Notes under the pieces: model-generated | Told to the model about the DNA's origin: nothing | Database searches by the model: none | Seen by the model: only the letters and a program-made list of their open reading frames with translations | Position numbers and translations under genes: made by a program | Source: UBA1724 sp963621575 | GTDB taxonomy: Bacteria; Verrucomicrobiota; Lentisphaeria; Oligosphaerales; Oligosphaeraceae | NCBI GenBank assembly: GCA_963621575.1 | Contig: CAVFEH010000001.1 | Span: 62,001 to 126,000 of the forward strand | Reading direction: 5' to 3' | Length of the DNA stretch: 64,000 bases | Shown here: one piece after another, positions 53,352-61,018 of the stretch | How the letters are laid out: the number at the start of each line of letters is the position of its first letter | How positions within the stretch are numbered: the stretch's first letter is position 1

Positions 53352-54878
53352 ATGGGCGAGGTGTTTTTCACGTCGGAGGAGTGGGGTTTGGCCGGGGATA
53401 TTGGCCGGCTGGCCTTCGCCAATCCCTTCGGGGAGGAACGCACGGCGCTGGAGCGCCGGATTCTGGGGAGGCGCTACCGCAGCTCCTATCGGGTGTGGAA
53501 CAGCGTGGATGGCGAGTCCTCGGTGAACCGGAACCTGTCGTTGCTGGAGGAGCGTTGCGATGCGTTGGTGCGGCAGGGGGCATCCCGCTGGGGGGCGTGG
53601 GGGGCGGCCTTGGATGCGGACCAACTGGCGTCCTGGGATCTTCTGTGCCTCTACTGGCTCTTCTCCCGCCACCGCGAGGCCATGTCCCGGAATGTCTATT
53701 TGGGCTTGGGGGCGGAACCGGCGACGGCGGCGCTCTACGGCGATTTCCAGCGGGAATGCCGCGGACTGCTCTCGCTGCCGGGGCGCGCAGTCCCCACGGC
53801 GTATTCCCCGGAGGGCGTCTTTGCGCTCATGCACCAGTTGCACCGCGCCTTCAACTATATCTACGATTTCATCGCGGGGGGCACTCTGGCGGCGGGGGAG
53901 CTCCGGTGCGCCATCTGGCAGTCGGTCTTCACCTGCGACCTGGGGCGGTACTACCGGCAGCTGCGGGGGAAGATGAACCAGATGACCACCCTGGTGACGG
54001 GGGAGTCGGGGACGGGAAAGGAGCTGGTGGCCCGCGCCATCGCATTATCCCAATACATCCCCTTCGATCCCGCAGCGGGTCAATTCGTCTGCCGCCATCA
54101 GGAGTGCTTCCACCCCGTGCAGCTCTCCGCCATGCCGCAGACGCTGGTGGAGTCCGCTCTCTTCGGCCACGCCCGCGGAGCCTTCACCGGCGCCGTTTCC
54201 GCGCGCAAGGGATGCTTCGAGTCCTGCTCCCCGCAGGGATGCATCTTCCTGGACGAAATCGGCGAGGTGGCTCCCGAGACCCAGGTGAAGCTCCTCCGGC
54301 TGCTCCAGAGCCGGCGGTTCCAGCGCGTCGGCGAGGAGCGCATCCGCCTCTTCCCCGGAAAGGTGGTGGCCGCCACCAACGCCGATCTCCAGGAACGATG
54401 CCGGCAGGGCGCCTTCCGAAAAGACCTCTTCTTCCGTATCTGCTCCGATGTCATCCGCACCGCCCCCCTGCGGACACTCATTGATGGACAGGAAAAGGAG
54501 CTCCGGCAATTCGTCGTGGTCCTCGCCAAGCGCGTCCTGGAGGGCGCCGAGGCGGAGGAGTTCGCGGACCACGCACTCCGGTGGATCGTGGAACACCTGG
54601 GAATGGAATACCCCTGGCCGGGGAATGTCCGCGAACTGGAACAGTGCCTCCGGAATCTCCTGATCCGGGGCGAATACCTCCCCGCGCAATCCCCTGCCGC
54701 CGATGCCGATGCCACAGACCCCCTGGAGGCCGCCCTCGCACAAAACGACTGGACGGCCGAGGACGTCATGAAAGTATATCTCCAGGCGCTTCGGAAACGA
54801 GAAAAGACCCTCTCCGCCGTGGCCAGGCGCGCAGGACTCGACCCGAGGACCGTGAAGAGGTATCTGTCGGGCGAATAG
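53352..54878 (+). CDS. Sigma-54-dependent transcriptional activator with unknown sensor region
   Basis: 508 residues. The AAA+ central domain is unmistakable: Walker A TGESGTGKE (about 215-223), the sigma-54 contact loop GAFTGA (276-281), Walker B IFLDEIGEV, and WPGNVRELEQ. A short Fis-type HTH ends the protein (LSAVARRAGLDPRTVKRYL). The first 200 residues match no sensor domain I recognise (no PAS, GAF, receiver or CARF-type pattern). They are helical and rich in Trp and Arg. A Shine-Dalgarno AGGAGG sits 8 nt before this ATG, which fixes the start. It is divergent from the AMP-ligase/ACP/PlsC fusion, a plausible but unproven target. Confidence 0.88.
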   Translation: MGEVFFTSEEWGLAGDIGRLAFANPFGEERTALERRILGRRYRSSYRVWNSVDGESSVNRNLSLLEERCDALVRQGASRWGAWGAALDADQLASWDLLCLYWLFSRHREAMSRNVYLGLGAEPATAALYGDFQRECRGLLSLPGRAVPTAYSPEGVFALMHQLHRAFNYIYDFIAGGTLAAGELRCAIWQSVFTCDLGRYYRQLRGKMNQMTTLVTGESGTGKELVARAIALSQYIPFDPAAGQFVCRHQECFHPVQLSAMPQTLVESALFGHARGAFTGAVSARKGCFESCSPQGCIFLDEIGEVAPETQVKLLRLLQSRRFQRVGEERIRLFPGKVVAATNADLQERCRQGAFRKDLFFRICSDVIRTAPLRTLIDGQEKELRQFVVVLAKRVLEGAEAEEFADHALRWIVEHLGMEYPWPGNVRELEQCLRNLLIRGEYLPAQSPAADADATDPLEAALAQNDWTAEDVMKVYLQALRKREKTLSAVARRAGLDPRTVKRYLSGE

Positions 54879-55034
54879 GTCGAGCGGCAGAACCCTCTTC
54901 AATGAGGAATTAGGAATCAGGAGTTTCGATCACTCTGCAGTGGGCCTTGCTGGCGCAACCGCGGCCACGTGCGAACCCGCGACAATTCCCAGTCTTTCGA
55001 TTGCATAGGCGATGAATCGCCAGTTGGTTGTGTG

Positions 55035-55652
55035 TCAGAGCATGGTGCGAACGAGGGTCATCTGGTAGGTCGCGGGATCATCTTCCGGTTTTTCTGTCCA
55101 TTGGTTGAAGAAATCGTAGGCGGTGTCTTTGGGAAGAATACTCACGGTCCAGCATTCGGCCCAAAAACAGTTCTTCTCAGCTATGACCTTCCTGGTGTCG
55201 CAATGGATAATGATTGCCTTCGTGTTGGTGAAAGTGAAGGGGGCGCTTCCGGATTTGTTTATGACAACCCTTTCGTCGACGATTTCGATATCTTGAACGG
55301 TTTCTCCGAGGGTGAAAGACGCCAAGTCATCGCATTGGTTAGAGAGTTGCTCTGGAGAGGAGGCATGCGCTTCCACTAGAGCGAGATCCGGATACTCATC
55401 TTCACGATTGGCAATTTCTGTTGTCAAAAGCGAAAGGGTGAGCTTTTGTGTCTGAAGGGTCAGCTGCTGTGTCAGCAGGCGTTCAACATAGGAAGAGTCT
55501 ATAGGAAAGTCAGGCGATTCGATGTAGGAGTCGTAGAATCCTGTTCCGATCAGTGCTACCCTGTCTAGGGAAACGAGGTCGATTTTTTTGCCTTCGAGAG
55601 TTCTCAAAAGTTCTTTTGATGATTCGGGTATGACATTGAATGTGTCTCTCAT
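55035..55652 (-). CDS. Hypothetical protein in AT-rich island (third gene of operon)
   Basis: 205 residues, no recognised family. The sequence is acidic, with a helical middle (SYVERLLTQQLTLQTQKLTLSL, shown in part), then a beta-rich C-terminus (DIEIVDERVVINKSG, TFTNTKAIIIHCD, FWAECWTVSIL). There is no signal peptide or membrane helix. It begins with an ATG overlapping the TGA of the preceding gene (ATGA at 55649-55652) and has AAAGGAG upstream, so translation is coupled. Codon use is AT-richer than the flanking genome. In this position it could be an immunity or accessory protein; that is a guess from context only. Confidence 0.6.
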   Translation of the reverse strand: MRDTFNVIPESSKELLRTLEGKKIDLVSLDRVALIGTGFYDSYIESPDFPIDSSYVERLLTQQLTLQTQKLTLSLLTTEIANREDEYPDLALVEAHASSPEQLSNQCDDLASFTLGETVQDIEIVDERVVINKSGSAPFTFTNTKAIIIHCDTRKVIAEKNCFWAECWTVSILPKDTAYDFFNQWTEKPEDDPATYQMTLVRTML

Positions 55653-56071
55653 TGCTTGTCTCCTTTGGAAATGAAGTGAATCTTCTGAGTTTTCACAAGC
55701 CCTGGAATTGCGTCGCAAATATCGATGACCGGTCCTCCGTCGGAGTGGGAATTTTCGCGAATCTGGATTCTGAACTTATCCTTCATGATGGCGACTTGGG
55801 CATGTGGGATGATCTCTGGTGTTTTGATGTTTGTCAAAGGTCTTTTGCTGACTGCACCAATCGTTGCCATCTCAAAGAATCGGTAGGCTTCTTCTAGTGG
55901 ATTGTTACATGTTATACGGCGGACTCTTGAGGAACTTCCATCCTTCCCAAAATATCCATCTTGGGAACTTGGATACTTCTCTGTGAGGTTTGGAAGATTG
56001 TCGATGAAATTGTGATGTTTTTGATCAGAACCGAATGTTCCGTTGAAGCCTCCATGAAGAGCTTTTGTCAT
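55649..56071 (-). CDS. Hypothetical protein with polymorphic-toxin-like C-terminus (second gene of operon)
   Basis: 140 residues. The N-terminal third is polar (GGFNGTFGSDQKHHNF). The C-terminal part, from NPLEEAYRFFEMA to the end, has the pattern EAYxFFExxxxGxV, then DKFRIQIREN, SDGGPVIDI and TQKIHFI. As I recall it, this resembles the tail modules of small secreted or phage-borne polymorphic toxins. No catalytic residues can be assigned. It is coupled on both sides by ATGA overlaps (56068-56071 and 55649-55652). It has no signal peptide. The AT-rich composition matches its neighbours and suggests transfer as a unit. Confidence 0.55.
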   Translation of the reverse strand: MTKALHGGFNGTFGSDQKHHNFIDNLPNLTEKYPSSQDGYFGKDGSSSRVRRITCNNPLEEAYRFFEMATIGAVSKRPLTNIKTPEIIPHAQVAIMKDKFRIQIRENSHSDGGPVIDICDAIPGLVKTQKIHFISKGDKQ

Positions 56072-56732
56072 TTTTCCCCCTCCGCGAATGCAAAGACTTG
56101 CTGAATTCTGCTTGCTATTCTAAAAATAGGTATGTTGGCTTTTTCGGCGATGTGCTTTGCCTCGTCAGGAAGGAGGCCATAAAACATGATGTTATCTGGA
56201 TGAAGATGTGAAATGGTAGCTTCAAAACCATCTAAGAAATAGAATCGATTTATGCGTCCCTTCATCATTCCAAGGGAAGATACGGCGACTGTGCTTTTAC
56301 GGGGAAGCCCATCAAAGCAGAAATCGAATGTGCGGCGATATCTCCCCACACAACATTGGGAATGACAGGAATATCCAGACTTTGCCACCAAAAATCGATG
56401 AGTCTGTTTAGGTAAACGCTATGGATTTGTTCCACAAGGGGGAGGTCCCTGTATAGGCTGTTGTCGAGTCCTATGACTCCCGAGTATTTACACAGAAATC
56501 TTGCAATTTTGTCGGGGTGTGGTAGAATCGATTGGAATCTATTGTCGTAGATGTAGAAGTGAAGCCATAAAGGGGATTTGGAATTCAAGGATCTACTGAT
56601 TCGGTCAAAGGAAATCGTGGAGATTCTATTTATGTGGATAGGCGCGATCTGTGGAAATTCGTATTTCCCCGAAAATGATGCACCTTGGAGGACTTCTGAA
56701 GCAAACACATTGTATCGCTTGCTCAAGGCCAT
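56068..56732 (-). pseudogene. DUF4417 protein gene with a frameshift
   Basis: Two overlapping frames together give one DUF4417-type protein. The upstream part (56732 to about 56340) carries YSGVIGLDNSLYRDLPLVEQ, RLIDFWWQSL and IPVIPNVVWGD. The downstream part continues in another frame with FDFCFDGLPRKSTVAVSSLG, then FLDGFE and IMFYGLLPDE. The switch falls near 56332-56345, where one missing base after GATAT would restore GDxRRTFDFCFDG, as the family expects. It is either a pseudogene, a sequencing error or, less likely, a recoding site. DUF4417 proteins are often found on mobile elements. It is the first gene of the three-gene AT-rich operon. Confidence 0.75.
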
Positions 56733-56744
56733 TGCGTAGCGTTC

Positions 56745-56888
56745 CTAGGTGGAATGTTGTCGAACAAGCGGGCTTGTTCGTTTGTAAATTGACATGGAAC
56801 GACTACGTTAATGCCACCTAGAGGTTTGGACACATGTAGCGTCCATGCCACGGAAGCGTCTGGGGATTGCAGTCCCTAGACGCTTTTT
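56745..56888 (+). ncRNA. Candidate structured small RNA with terminal terminator
   Basis: No open frame. CTAGGTGG (56745-56752) pairs perfectly with CCACCTAG (56814-56821). Inside lies a hairpin CGAACAAG-CGGG-CTTGTTCG (56761-56780). A linker follows, then a strong intrinsic terminator (56855-56888). The nested arrangement of long perfect helices in an otherwise AT-rich non-coding stretch suggests a discrete transcript of about 150-170 nt. It matches no RNA family I can recognise (not a tRNA, tmRNA or 6S-like fold). It is transcribed away from the DUF4417 operon, whose start lies about 12 nt from the first helix. Confidence 0.45.
56855..56888 (+). terminator. Strong rho-independent terminator
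   Basis: AGCGTCTGGGGA pairs with TCCCTAGACGCT (one G-T mismatch or wobble) around a TTGCAG loop, followed by TTTTTAA. No protein-coding gene lies upstream on this strand for about 1.8 kb, which supports a non-coding transcript. Confidence 0.8.
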
Positions 56889-57509
56889 AATTGTTTGTCA
56901 TCTATGTTTTGTTACGGTTTCATGTAATGTTTAAATGGATTGTTGTAGGACGTTTGTAGAAATGTAATACGGGAAAGACATGAGAAATTGTGATGTTTTT
57001 TCTGTTTGTTGCTTGGTGTTTTCTTTGTTTGCTGTGAAAGTGTTACTAATGAATAATTCGGGGCAGGTTTTTATTGTTGTGCTTTGGAAAGTCTCCAGAA
57101 AACGGATATATAATGCAAGTGGAAATCTAGATTTCAAGTCTTTCAAGTCTCTTTTTGATGAAAATATTGAAAATTTCTCTTTCCTCATGGTGCACGGCTG
57201 TAGGACGAAAACACCAATTAGGTCGGACTCTCCTGGCGGAAAATCTGTGAAGACCTTGGTTCCTTAGTCGAGAAAACGGCTTATATGCACAGTCGACTGC
57301 TTAATCCGAATATTTGCAATGGCAGCTTGCCGGATTGATGGAGCCGGAGGCAATCTGGCCGCTCGTGGTGGAAGGCACTATCGTCCACGAAAATAGATAA
57401 ATACAGCTCGAGATAAAATCCGAAGGAACGCTCCCGCGTTCTTTTCTTCTTAATCTCTCCAGCGACGCGGACGCTTCCAATAGCGTGTTGTCCGCGGCAT
57501 TGGGCGTTT
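56889..57509. other. About 620 bp of AT-rich non-coding sequence
   Basis: No supported gene. Small open frames (for example 56980-57267 plus and 56931-57188 minus) overlap each other and have no conserved motif or good ribosome site. It contains a 14-bp palindrome at 57122-57135 (GAAATCTAGATTTC) and a GAACGC/GCGTTC hairpin followed by TTTTC near 57433-57450 (possible plus-strand terminator). G+C content rises sharply near 57300-57500, probably the island edge. Confidence 0.5.
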
Positions 57510-57989
57510 TCATTTGCGGGTCCGGAAACCCTGTTTTTCAAACCACTGTGTGGCGCGCTGGACTTGGTCGCCCTGGAGTTCCAGGGTGCCTTCCAGGAAG
57601 TGCGCCCCGATGCCCAGGGCCTCCTTGATGCGGGAGCATAGCTCCATTTGCTCGGGGAGTTCCAGGCCGGCGAGCCCCTGCACGCAGGTGACCGTCTTGC
57701 CGCCGCGGCCCTTCCTGCGCAGCTGGAAGGAGACTCTTTCGCGGCTCCTTGGAGTGTTCCCGGAGTCGTCGTGTCCGACGGCGATGTCCCCGCCGAAGGC
57801 CTTGAGAAGCTCCAGGTCCTCCTTGGAGAGGGCCGCCTGTTTCTTCTCCTCTTCGGTGGGCGGGGGCGGCGGAGGCGGTTTGGGGGGCTCGGGCAGATCG
57901 ATCTTCAGTCCTATGAAGGGATTGTTCCAGTTCTGGCCGTCGAGGGCCGGCGCTGCGCTCTGCCGCTGGTCCTTCTTGTGCTGTTTCAT
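57510..57989 (-). CDS. SUI1/YciH-type translation initiation factor-like protein
   Basis: 159 residues. The N-terminal half is a low-complexity linker with a proline run (PEPPKPPPPPPP) and basic residues. The C-terminal SUI1 fold shows LRRKGRGGKTVTCVQGL and FLEGTLELQGDQ, the family core, ending QGFRTRK. Bacterial YciH/SUI1 proteins resemble eIF1 and influence start-site fidelity in vitro; its role here is inferred. It is last in a minus-strand run trxB - trxA - CpXC - SUI1 with gaps of 60, 25 and 12 nt. AGGAGGGGAACTCC upstream provides a strong ribosome site. Confidence 0.88.
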   Translation of the reverse strand: MKQHKKDQRQSAAPALDGQNWNNPFIGLKIDLPEPPKPPPPPPPTEEEKKQAALSKEDLELLKAFGGDIAVGHDDSGNTPRSRERVSFQLRRKGRGGKTVTCVQGLAGLELPEQMELCSRIKEALGIGAHFLEGTLELQGDQVQRATQWFEKQGFRTRK

Positions 57990-58001
57990 GGAGTTCCCCT
58001 C

Positions 58002-58691
58002 CTATTTCTCCTCGCGGGAGAGTGCCTGGAAGATCTGGTCGACATCCACGCGGCAGCCCGGGAAGCAGTTGTCCAGCTCCTTCTGGATGGCGGGGTTGAC
58101 GGCGATCTCCTCGGCGAGGGCGTCGTATTCCTTCCGGGGCACCTGCAGCATCCGGACGGGTTTGCCGCTGACGCGGTCGTAGACCAGAAAGATCATCCGC
58201 TCCGTATCGCTCTGGCTGTAGTCGAAAAGGAGCCGGTGGCGGGTGGAATTCAGGGCGCCGTCCTGGGTGCCGCCGTGGAAGAGCTGGTATTTTGCGAATT
58301 CCACCACCCGGTCGTCCAGCCCTTTCTGGTGGAGGTAGAGCTTCTCCAGGAAGTCGGGGCGGGTGAAGACCATGCGGACCACGGGGCGCTGGAGGCCCTC
58401 CTCCACGGCGGCGCGGGTGGCCGCCTCGTCCAGCTGCAGCGCCCGCCGCGCGGCCTCGGGCTCCGGGAGGGGGCGGGGTTCCTGGACCAGCAGGAAGGGG
58501 CGTTCCGCATCCCGGAAGGAGATCCGCACGGGGACATTGAGGGTCTTCCCGCACTGGGGGCACGGGACGCAGTTCAGGGTGCCGCGGTTCAGCTCTTCCT
58601 CGTGGGAGTCTTCGGGGGTGAGGAGGGTGATGGGCTGGAAGGAGAACTGTGTGCCGCAGTGGGGGCACTGGAGGGTCAGGGGGGCGGCCAT
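58002..58691 (-). CDS. CpXC domain protein
   Basis: 229 residues. Two CxxC zinc-ribbon pairs in the first 55 residues (CPHCGTQF and CPQCGKTL) with the hydrophobic spacer FSFQPITLL define the CpXC domain. The remaining two-thirds is a mixed alpha/beta region with HGGTQDGALNSTRHRLLFDYSQ and YDRVSGKPVRML, without a known family. The function of CpXC proteins is unknown; metal binding by the cysteines is likely. It is located between trxA and the SUI1-like gene in a probable operon. Confidence 0.8.
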   Translation of the reverse strand: MAAPLTLQCPHCGTQFSFQPITLLTPEDSHEEELNRGTLNCVPCPQCGKTLNVPVRISFRDAERPFLLVQEPRPLPEPEAARRALQLDEAATRAAVEEGLQRPVVRMVFTRPDFLEKLYLHQKGLDDRVVEFAKYQLFHGGTQDGALNSTRHRLLFDYSQSDTERMIFLVYDRVSGKPVRMLQVPRKEYDALAEEIAVNPAIQKELDNCFPGCRVDVDQIFQALSREEK

Positions 58692-58716
58692 GGCACGGAG
58701 GGAAAACGCGTTTGCG

Positions 58717-59028
58717 CTACTTCAGGGCGTCCAGGAGGTCGGCCAGCTGGTGGACTCCCACCATTTCCTTGACCTTCTGCCCGTCCTTGAAGACGATGAG
58801 CGTGGGGATGGAGAGGACGTTGAAGCGCATGGCCAGGCCGGCCTGTTCGTCCACATTGACTTTTCCAACCTTTGCGCCGGCGTCGGCAAGCTGGCCCAGG
58901 GATTCGTCCAGGATGCGTCCCTGCATGCGGCAGGGGCCGCACCAGGTGGCCCAAAAGTCCACGAGCCAGGTCCCCTGGGCAATGGTCTCCTGAAAATTCT
59001 CAGATGTCAATTGCGTGATTTCGGACAT
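58717..59028 (-). CDS. trxA: Thioredoxin
   Basis: 103 residues, the standard thioredoxin size. The redox motif is WCGPC (C30 and C33), the cis-proline is in SIPTLIVF, and DFWATW is the conserved strand before the active site. The residues after the motif read RMQGRILDE where most thioredoxins have KMxxPxxxE; the missing proline would change the kink in helix 2. It lies 60 nt after the thioredoxin reductase gene on the same strand, and the two form the obvious redox pair. Confidence 0.95.
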   Translation of the reverse strand: MSEITQLTSENFQETIAQGTWLVDFWATWCGPCRMQGRILDESLGQLADAGAKVGKVNVDEQAGLAMRFNVLSIPTLIVFKDGQKVKEMVGVHQLADLLDALK

Positions 59029-59088
59029 TTTTACTCTCGTGTTTGGCTGTCGGTTGGGGGATTGGCGAATTCGCCGGCAAAGGAGGCT

Positions 59089-60039
59089 TCATGGTTGCCG
59101 CGCCAATTCGGGCGCGTCGAGGCGCATGAGGAATTCCGCCGCGTCCATGGCGGCCTTGGCGCCGGAGCCCGCCGCCACCACGGCCTGTTTGTAGCGGGGG
59201 TCCGTGCAGTCTCCGGCGGCGAAGACCCCGGGGAGATTCGTGAGGCTGGTTTCGGGGTCGAGGCGTTTAATATACCCTGCGTCGTCCAGGGTGATTCCGG
59301 TGTCTTTCAGCAGCGCGGTGTCGGGATCGAACCCAAGCGCCAGGAAGAGCCCCTGTACCTCCAGGAGGCTCTCCTTTCCGGAGGCGGCATCCTGCAACAC
59401 CAGTGCCTCCACTTCGTCACGGTCGTTGTTCCGGGTCTCCAGGAGACGGCATTGCGGGTGCACGACCAGATTGGGACACTGGGTGAGGCGTTCCCGGAGG
59501 GACTGCGGGCCCTTCATGGCCTCGGCAGGCAGGACCAGGTGCAGGGTCCCCGCCAGGGAGCAGAGGTACAGCGCCTCGTTGAGGGCGGCGCTGCCATTGC
59601 CCACCAGGGCCACCGTCTTTCCCCGGTAGAAGGGGCCGTCGCAGGTGGCGCAGGTGGAGACGTTGCGGCCGTGAATGCGGCCGCGGTTCTCCGGCTGGCG
59701 GTGCTTCGCCCCCGTCGCCAGGATCACCGCCTTTGCCTGCAGCTCCGTGCCGTTGTCCAGAAGCAGTGTCTTGGGATTCCTGTCCAACTGGAGTTTCCGG
59801 ACGCTGTGGAATTGCACGCGGGCCCCCAGGCGTTCGGCCTGTTGCATCATGGCGTCGGTGAGGTCGAAGCCGGAGACGGGTTCGGGGAAGCCGGGGTAGT
59901 TTTCGATTTTCGGCGTCCGGGTGAGCAGTCCACCGGGCAGGGGGCCCGCCAGCAGCAAGGGGTCCAGGCCCGCCCGCGCGGCGTAGATGGCGGCGGTGCA
60001 TCCGGCCGGGCCGGTGCCGAGAATGACCAGGTTTTCCAT
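59089..60039 (-). CDS. trxB: Thioredoxin reductase-like flavoprotein (atypical pyridine-nucleotide site)
   Basis: 316 residues. FAD binding is shown by GTGPAGCTAA (8-17) and by the C-terminal GVFAAGDCTD. The active disulfide is CATC (C130 and C133). The second nucleotide-binding loop reads VGNGSAALNEA in place of the usual GGGDSAxEEA. The HRRxxxR motif that reads the NADPH 2'-phosphate is missing (the aligned stretch is VLPAEAMKGPQSLRERL). It may use NADH, ferredoxin or a flavin donor instead of NADPH; such variants exist in anaerobes. Pairing with trxA supports thioredoxin as substrate. Confidence 0.9.
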   Translation of the reverse strand: MENLVILGTGPAGCTAAIYAARAGLDPLLLAGPLPGGLLTRTPKIENYPGFPEPVSGFDLTDAMMQQAERLGARVQFHSVRKLQLDRNPKTLLLDNGTELQAKAVILATGAKHRQPENRGRIHGRNVSTCATCDGPFYRGKTVALVGNGSAALNEALYLCSLAGTLHLVLPAEAMKGPQSLRERLTQCPNLVVHPQCRLLETRNNDRDEVEALVLQDAASGKESLLEVQGLFLALGFDPDTALLKDTGITLDDAGYIKRLDPETSLTNLPGVFAAGDCTDPRYKQAVVAAGSGAKAAMDAAEFLMRLDAPELARQP

Positions 60040-60206
60040 GGGAGGAGGGAGGGACGGGGTGGGTGGGGTGCGGCGGGTATATTATCCCGTCTCGTCAATG
60101 CCACAGATGGCGTCGCGGGAAGAATGTAGCTCTCCAATGGGACGCTTTCCATGACCCGGACCCCGTCCCGGGAAAGGCCGGCGACGAGGGAAAAACACAC
60201 GGGAAA

Positions 60207-60908
60207 ATGAGGCTTTCTGGCGCAAAAATCCTATTCTGGGGATTCGTCCCCCTGCTGGCGCTGGGAGCCCTTTTGACTCTCAACTATCCGAAGGGAGGGG
60301 AAAACACGCCCGATGCGCCCGAGCCGCCCGCCCCCGTGGAAATCACTGTCGCGTCTCCAAAAACGGAGGAGATTCCCGCGCCACAGCAGCCCCCGGAGGC
60401 GGAGGCGGGGCAACGGCCTCCCGCCCTTCCTCCATCCCACCAGACACTGCCCCCGCAGCCCCAAAGGCCGCTGCCCCCCAGGCAGGTGACGCTTCCCCCT
60501 CCGCCCATGGCGCTCTTGCCCCCGCAGCCACACCCGACGGGGAATCCCGCGGCTGTCTCGGCTTTGGCGCCCGCTGCCGTTGCGGAGGAGGATGCACCAC
60601 CCGCCCCCGCCGCCGTCTACGACTTCGGCGAAGTGGACGCCGCGCCACGCCCCAGAACCCCCATCCGCCCTGTTTTTCCTCTCCGCGCACGGCGCGAAGG
60701 CGTCTCCGGAACCGTCCTTCTGGAATTCATCGTGGACGAGTCCGGGACCCCCCGCGGGGTCCGCATCGCCTCCGCCACCCCTCCGGGATACTTCGAGCAG
60801 GCCGCCCTTGCCGCCGTCGCCAACACATTCTTCACCCCCGCTGTCAAGGACCGCCACGCCGTCCCCTGCAAAGTCACTCTGCCATTGGTCTTCCAAATGC
60901 AGGAGTAG
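60207..60908 (+). CDS. TonB-like energy-transducing protein
   Basis: 233 residues. A short N-terminus and one transmembrane helix (about 8-26, ILFWGFVPLLALGALL) are followed by a long proline-rich periplasmic spacer (about 30-150). The C-terminal TonB domain has the conserved pattern PVFPLRARREGVSGTVLLEF, then VDESGTP and ALAAVANTFFTPAVKDRHAVP. TonB proteins power outer-membrane receptors via ExbBD, which implies a two-membrane envelope. No exbB, exbD or receptor gene is adjacent. The ATG chosen precedes the membrane helix; the 48 upstream in-frame codons are not conserved-looking. Confidence 0.88.
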   Translation: MRLSGAKILFWGFVPLLALGALLTLNYPKGGENTPDAPEPPAPVEITVASPKTEEIPAPQQPPEAEAGQRPPALPPSHQTLPPQPQRPLPPRQVTLPPPPMALLPPQPHPTGNPAAVSALAPAAVAEEDAPPAPAAVYDFGEVDAAPRPRTPIRPVFPLRARREGVSGTVLLEFIVDESGTPRGVRIASATPPGYFEQAALAAVANTFFTPAVKDRHAVPCKVTLPLVFQMQE

Positions 60909-61018
60909 GAGGGGGGGAAACGCCACGGGGTGGACTTCCAGGAGTCCCCCCCCTGGGAAGTTTTCAGAAGGGGCAGGGGGTCGGTATACAACTGTTCTTG
61001 GGCACGCGTAAAGGGCGT

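Noticed and set aside
56733..56900. Remnant of a transposon terminal inverted repeat, tRNA or tmRNA attachment site
   Set aside because: No tRNA-like T arm, no transposase or integrase gene in view, and no matching repeat at the other island edge that I could find.
56980..57267. A 95-codon plus-strand frame in the AT-rich gap
   Set aside because: Hydrophobic N-terminus by chance in T-rich DNA. No Shine-Dalgarno and no conserved pattern; it overlaps an equally weak frame on the other strand.
57281..57541. An 86-codon minus-strand open frame beside the SUI1-like gene
   Set aside because: No ribosome site, no motif and an overlap with the SUI1-like gene end; likely spurious.
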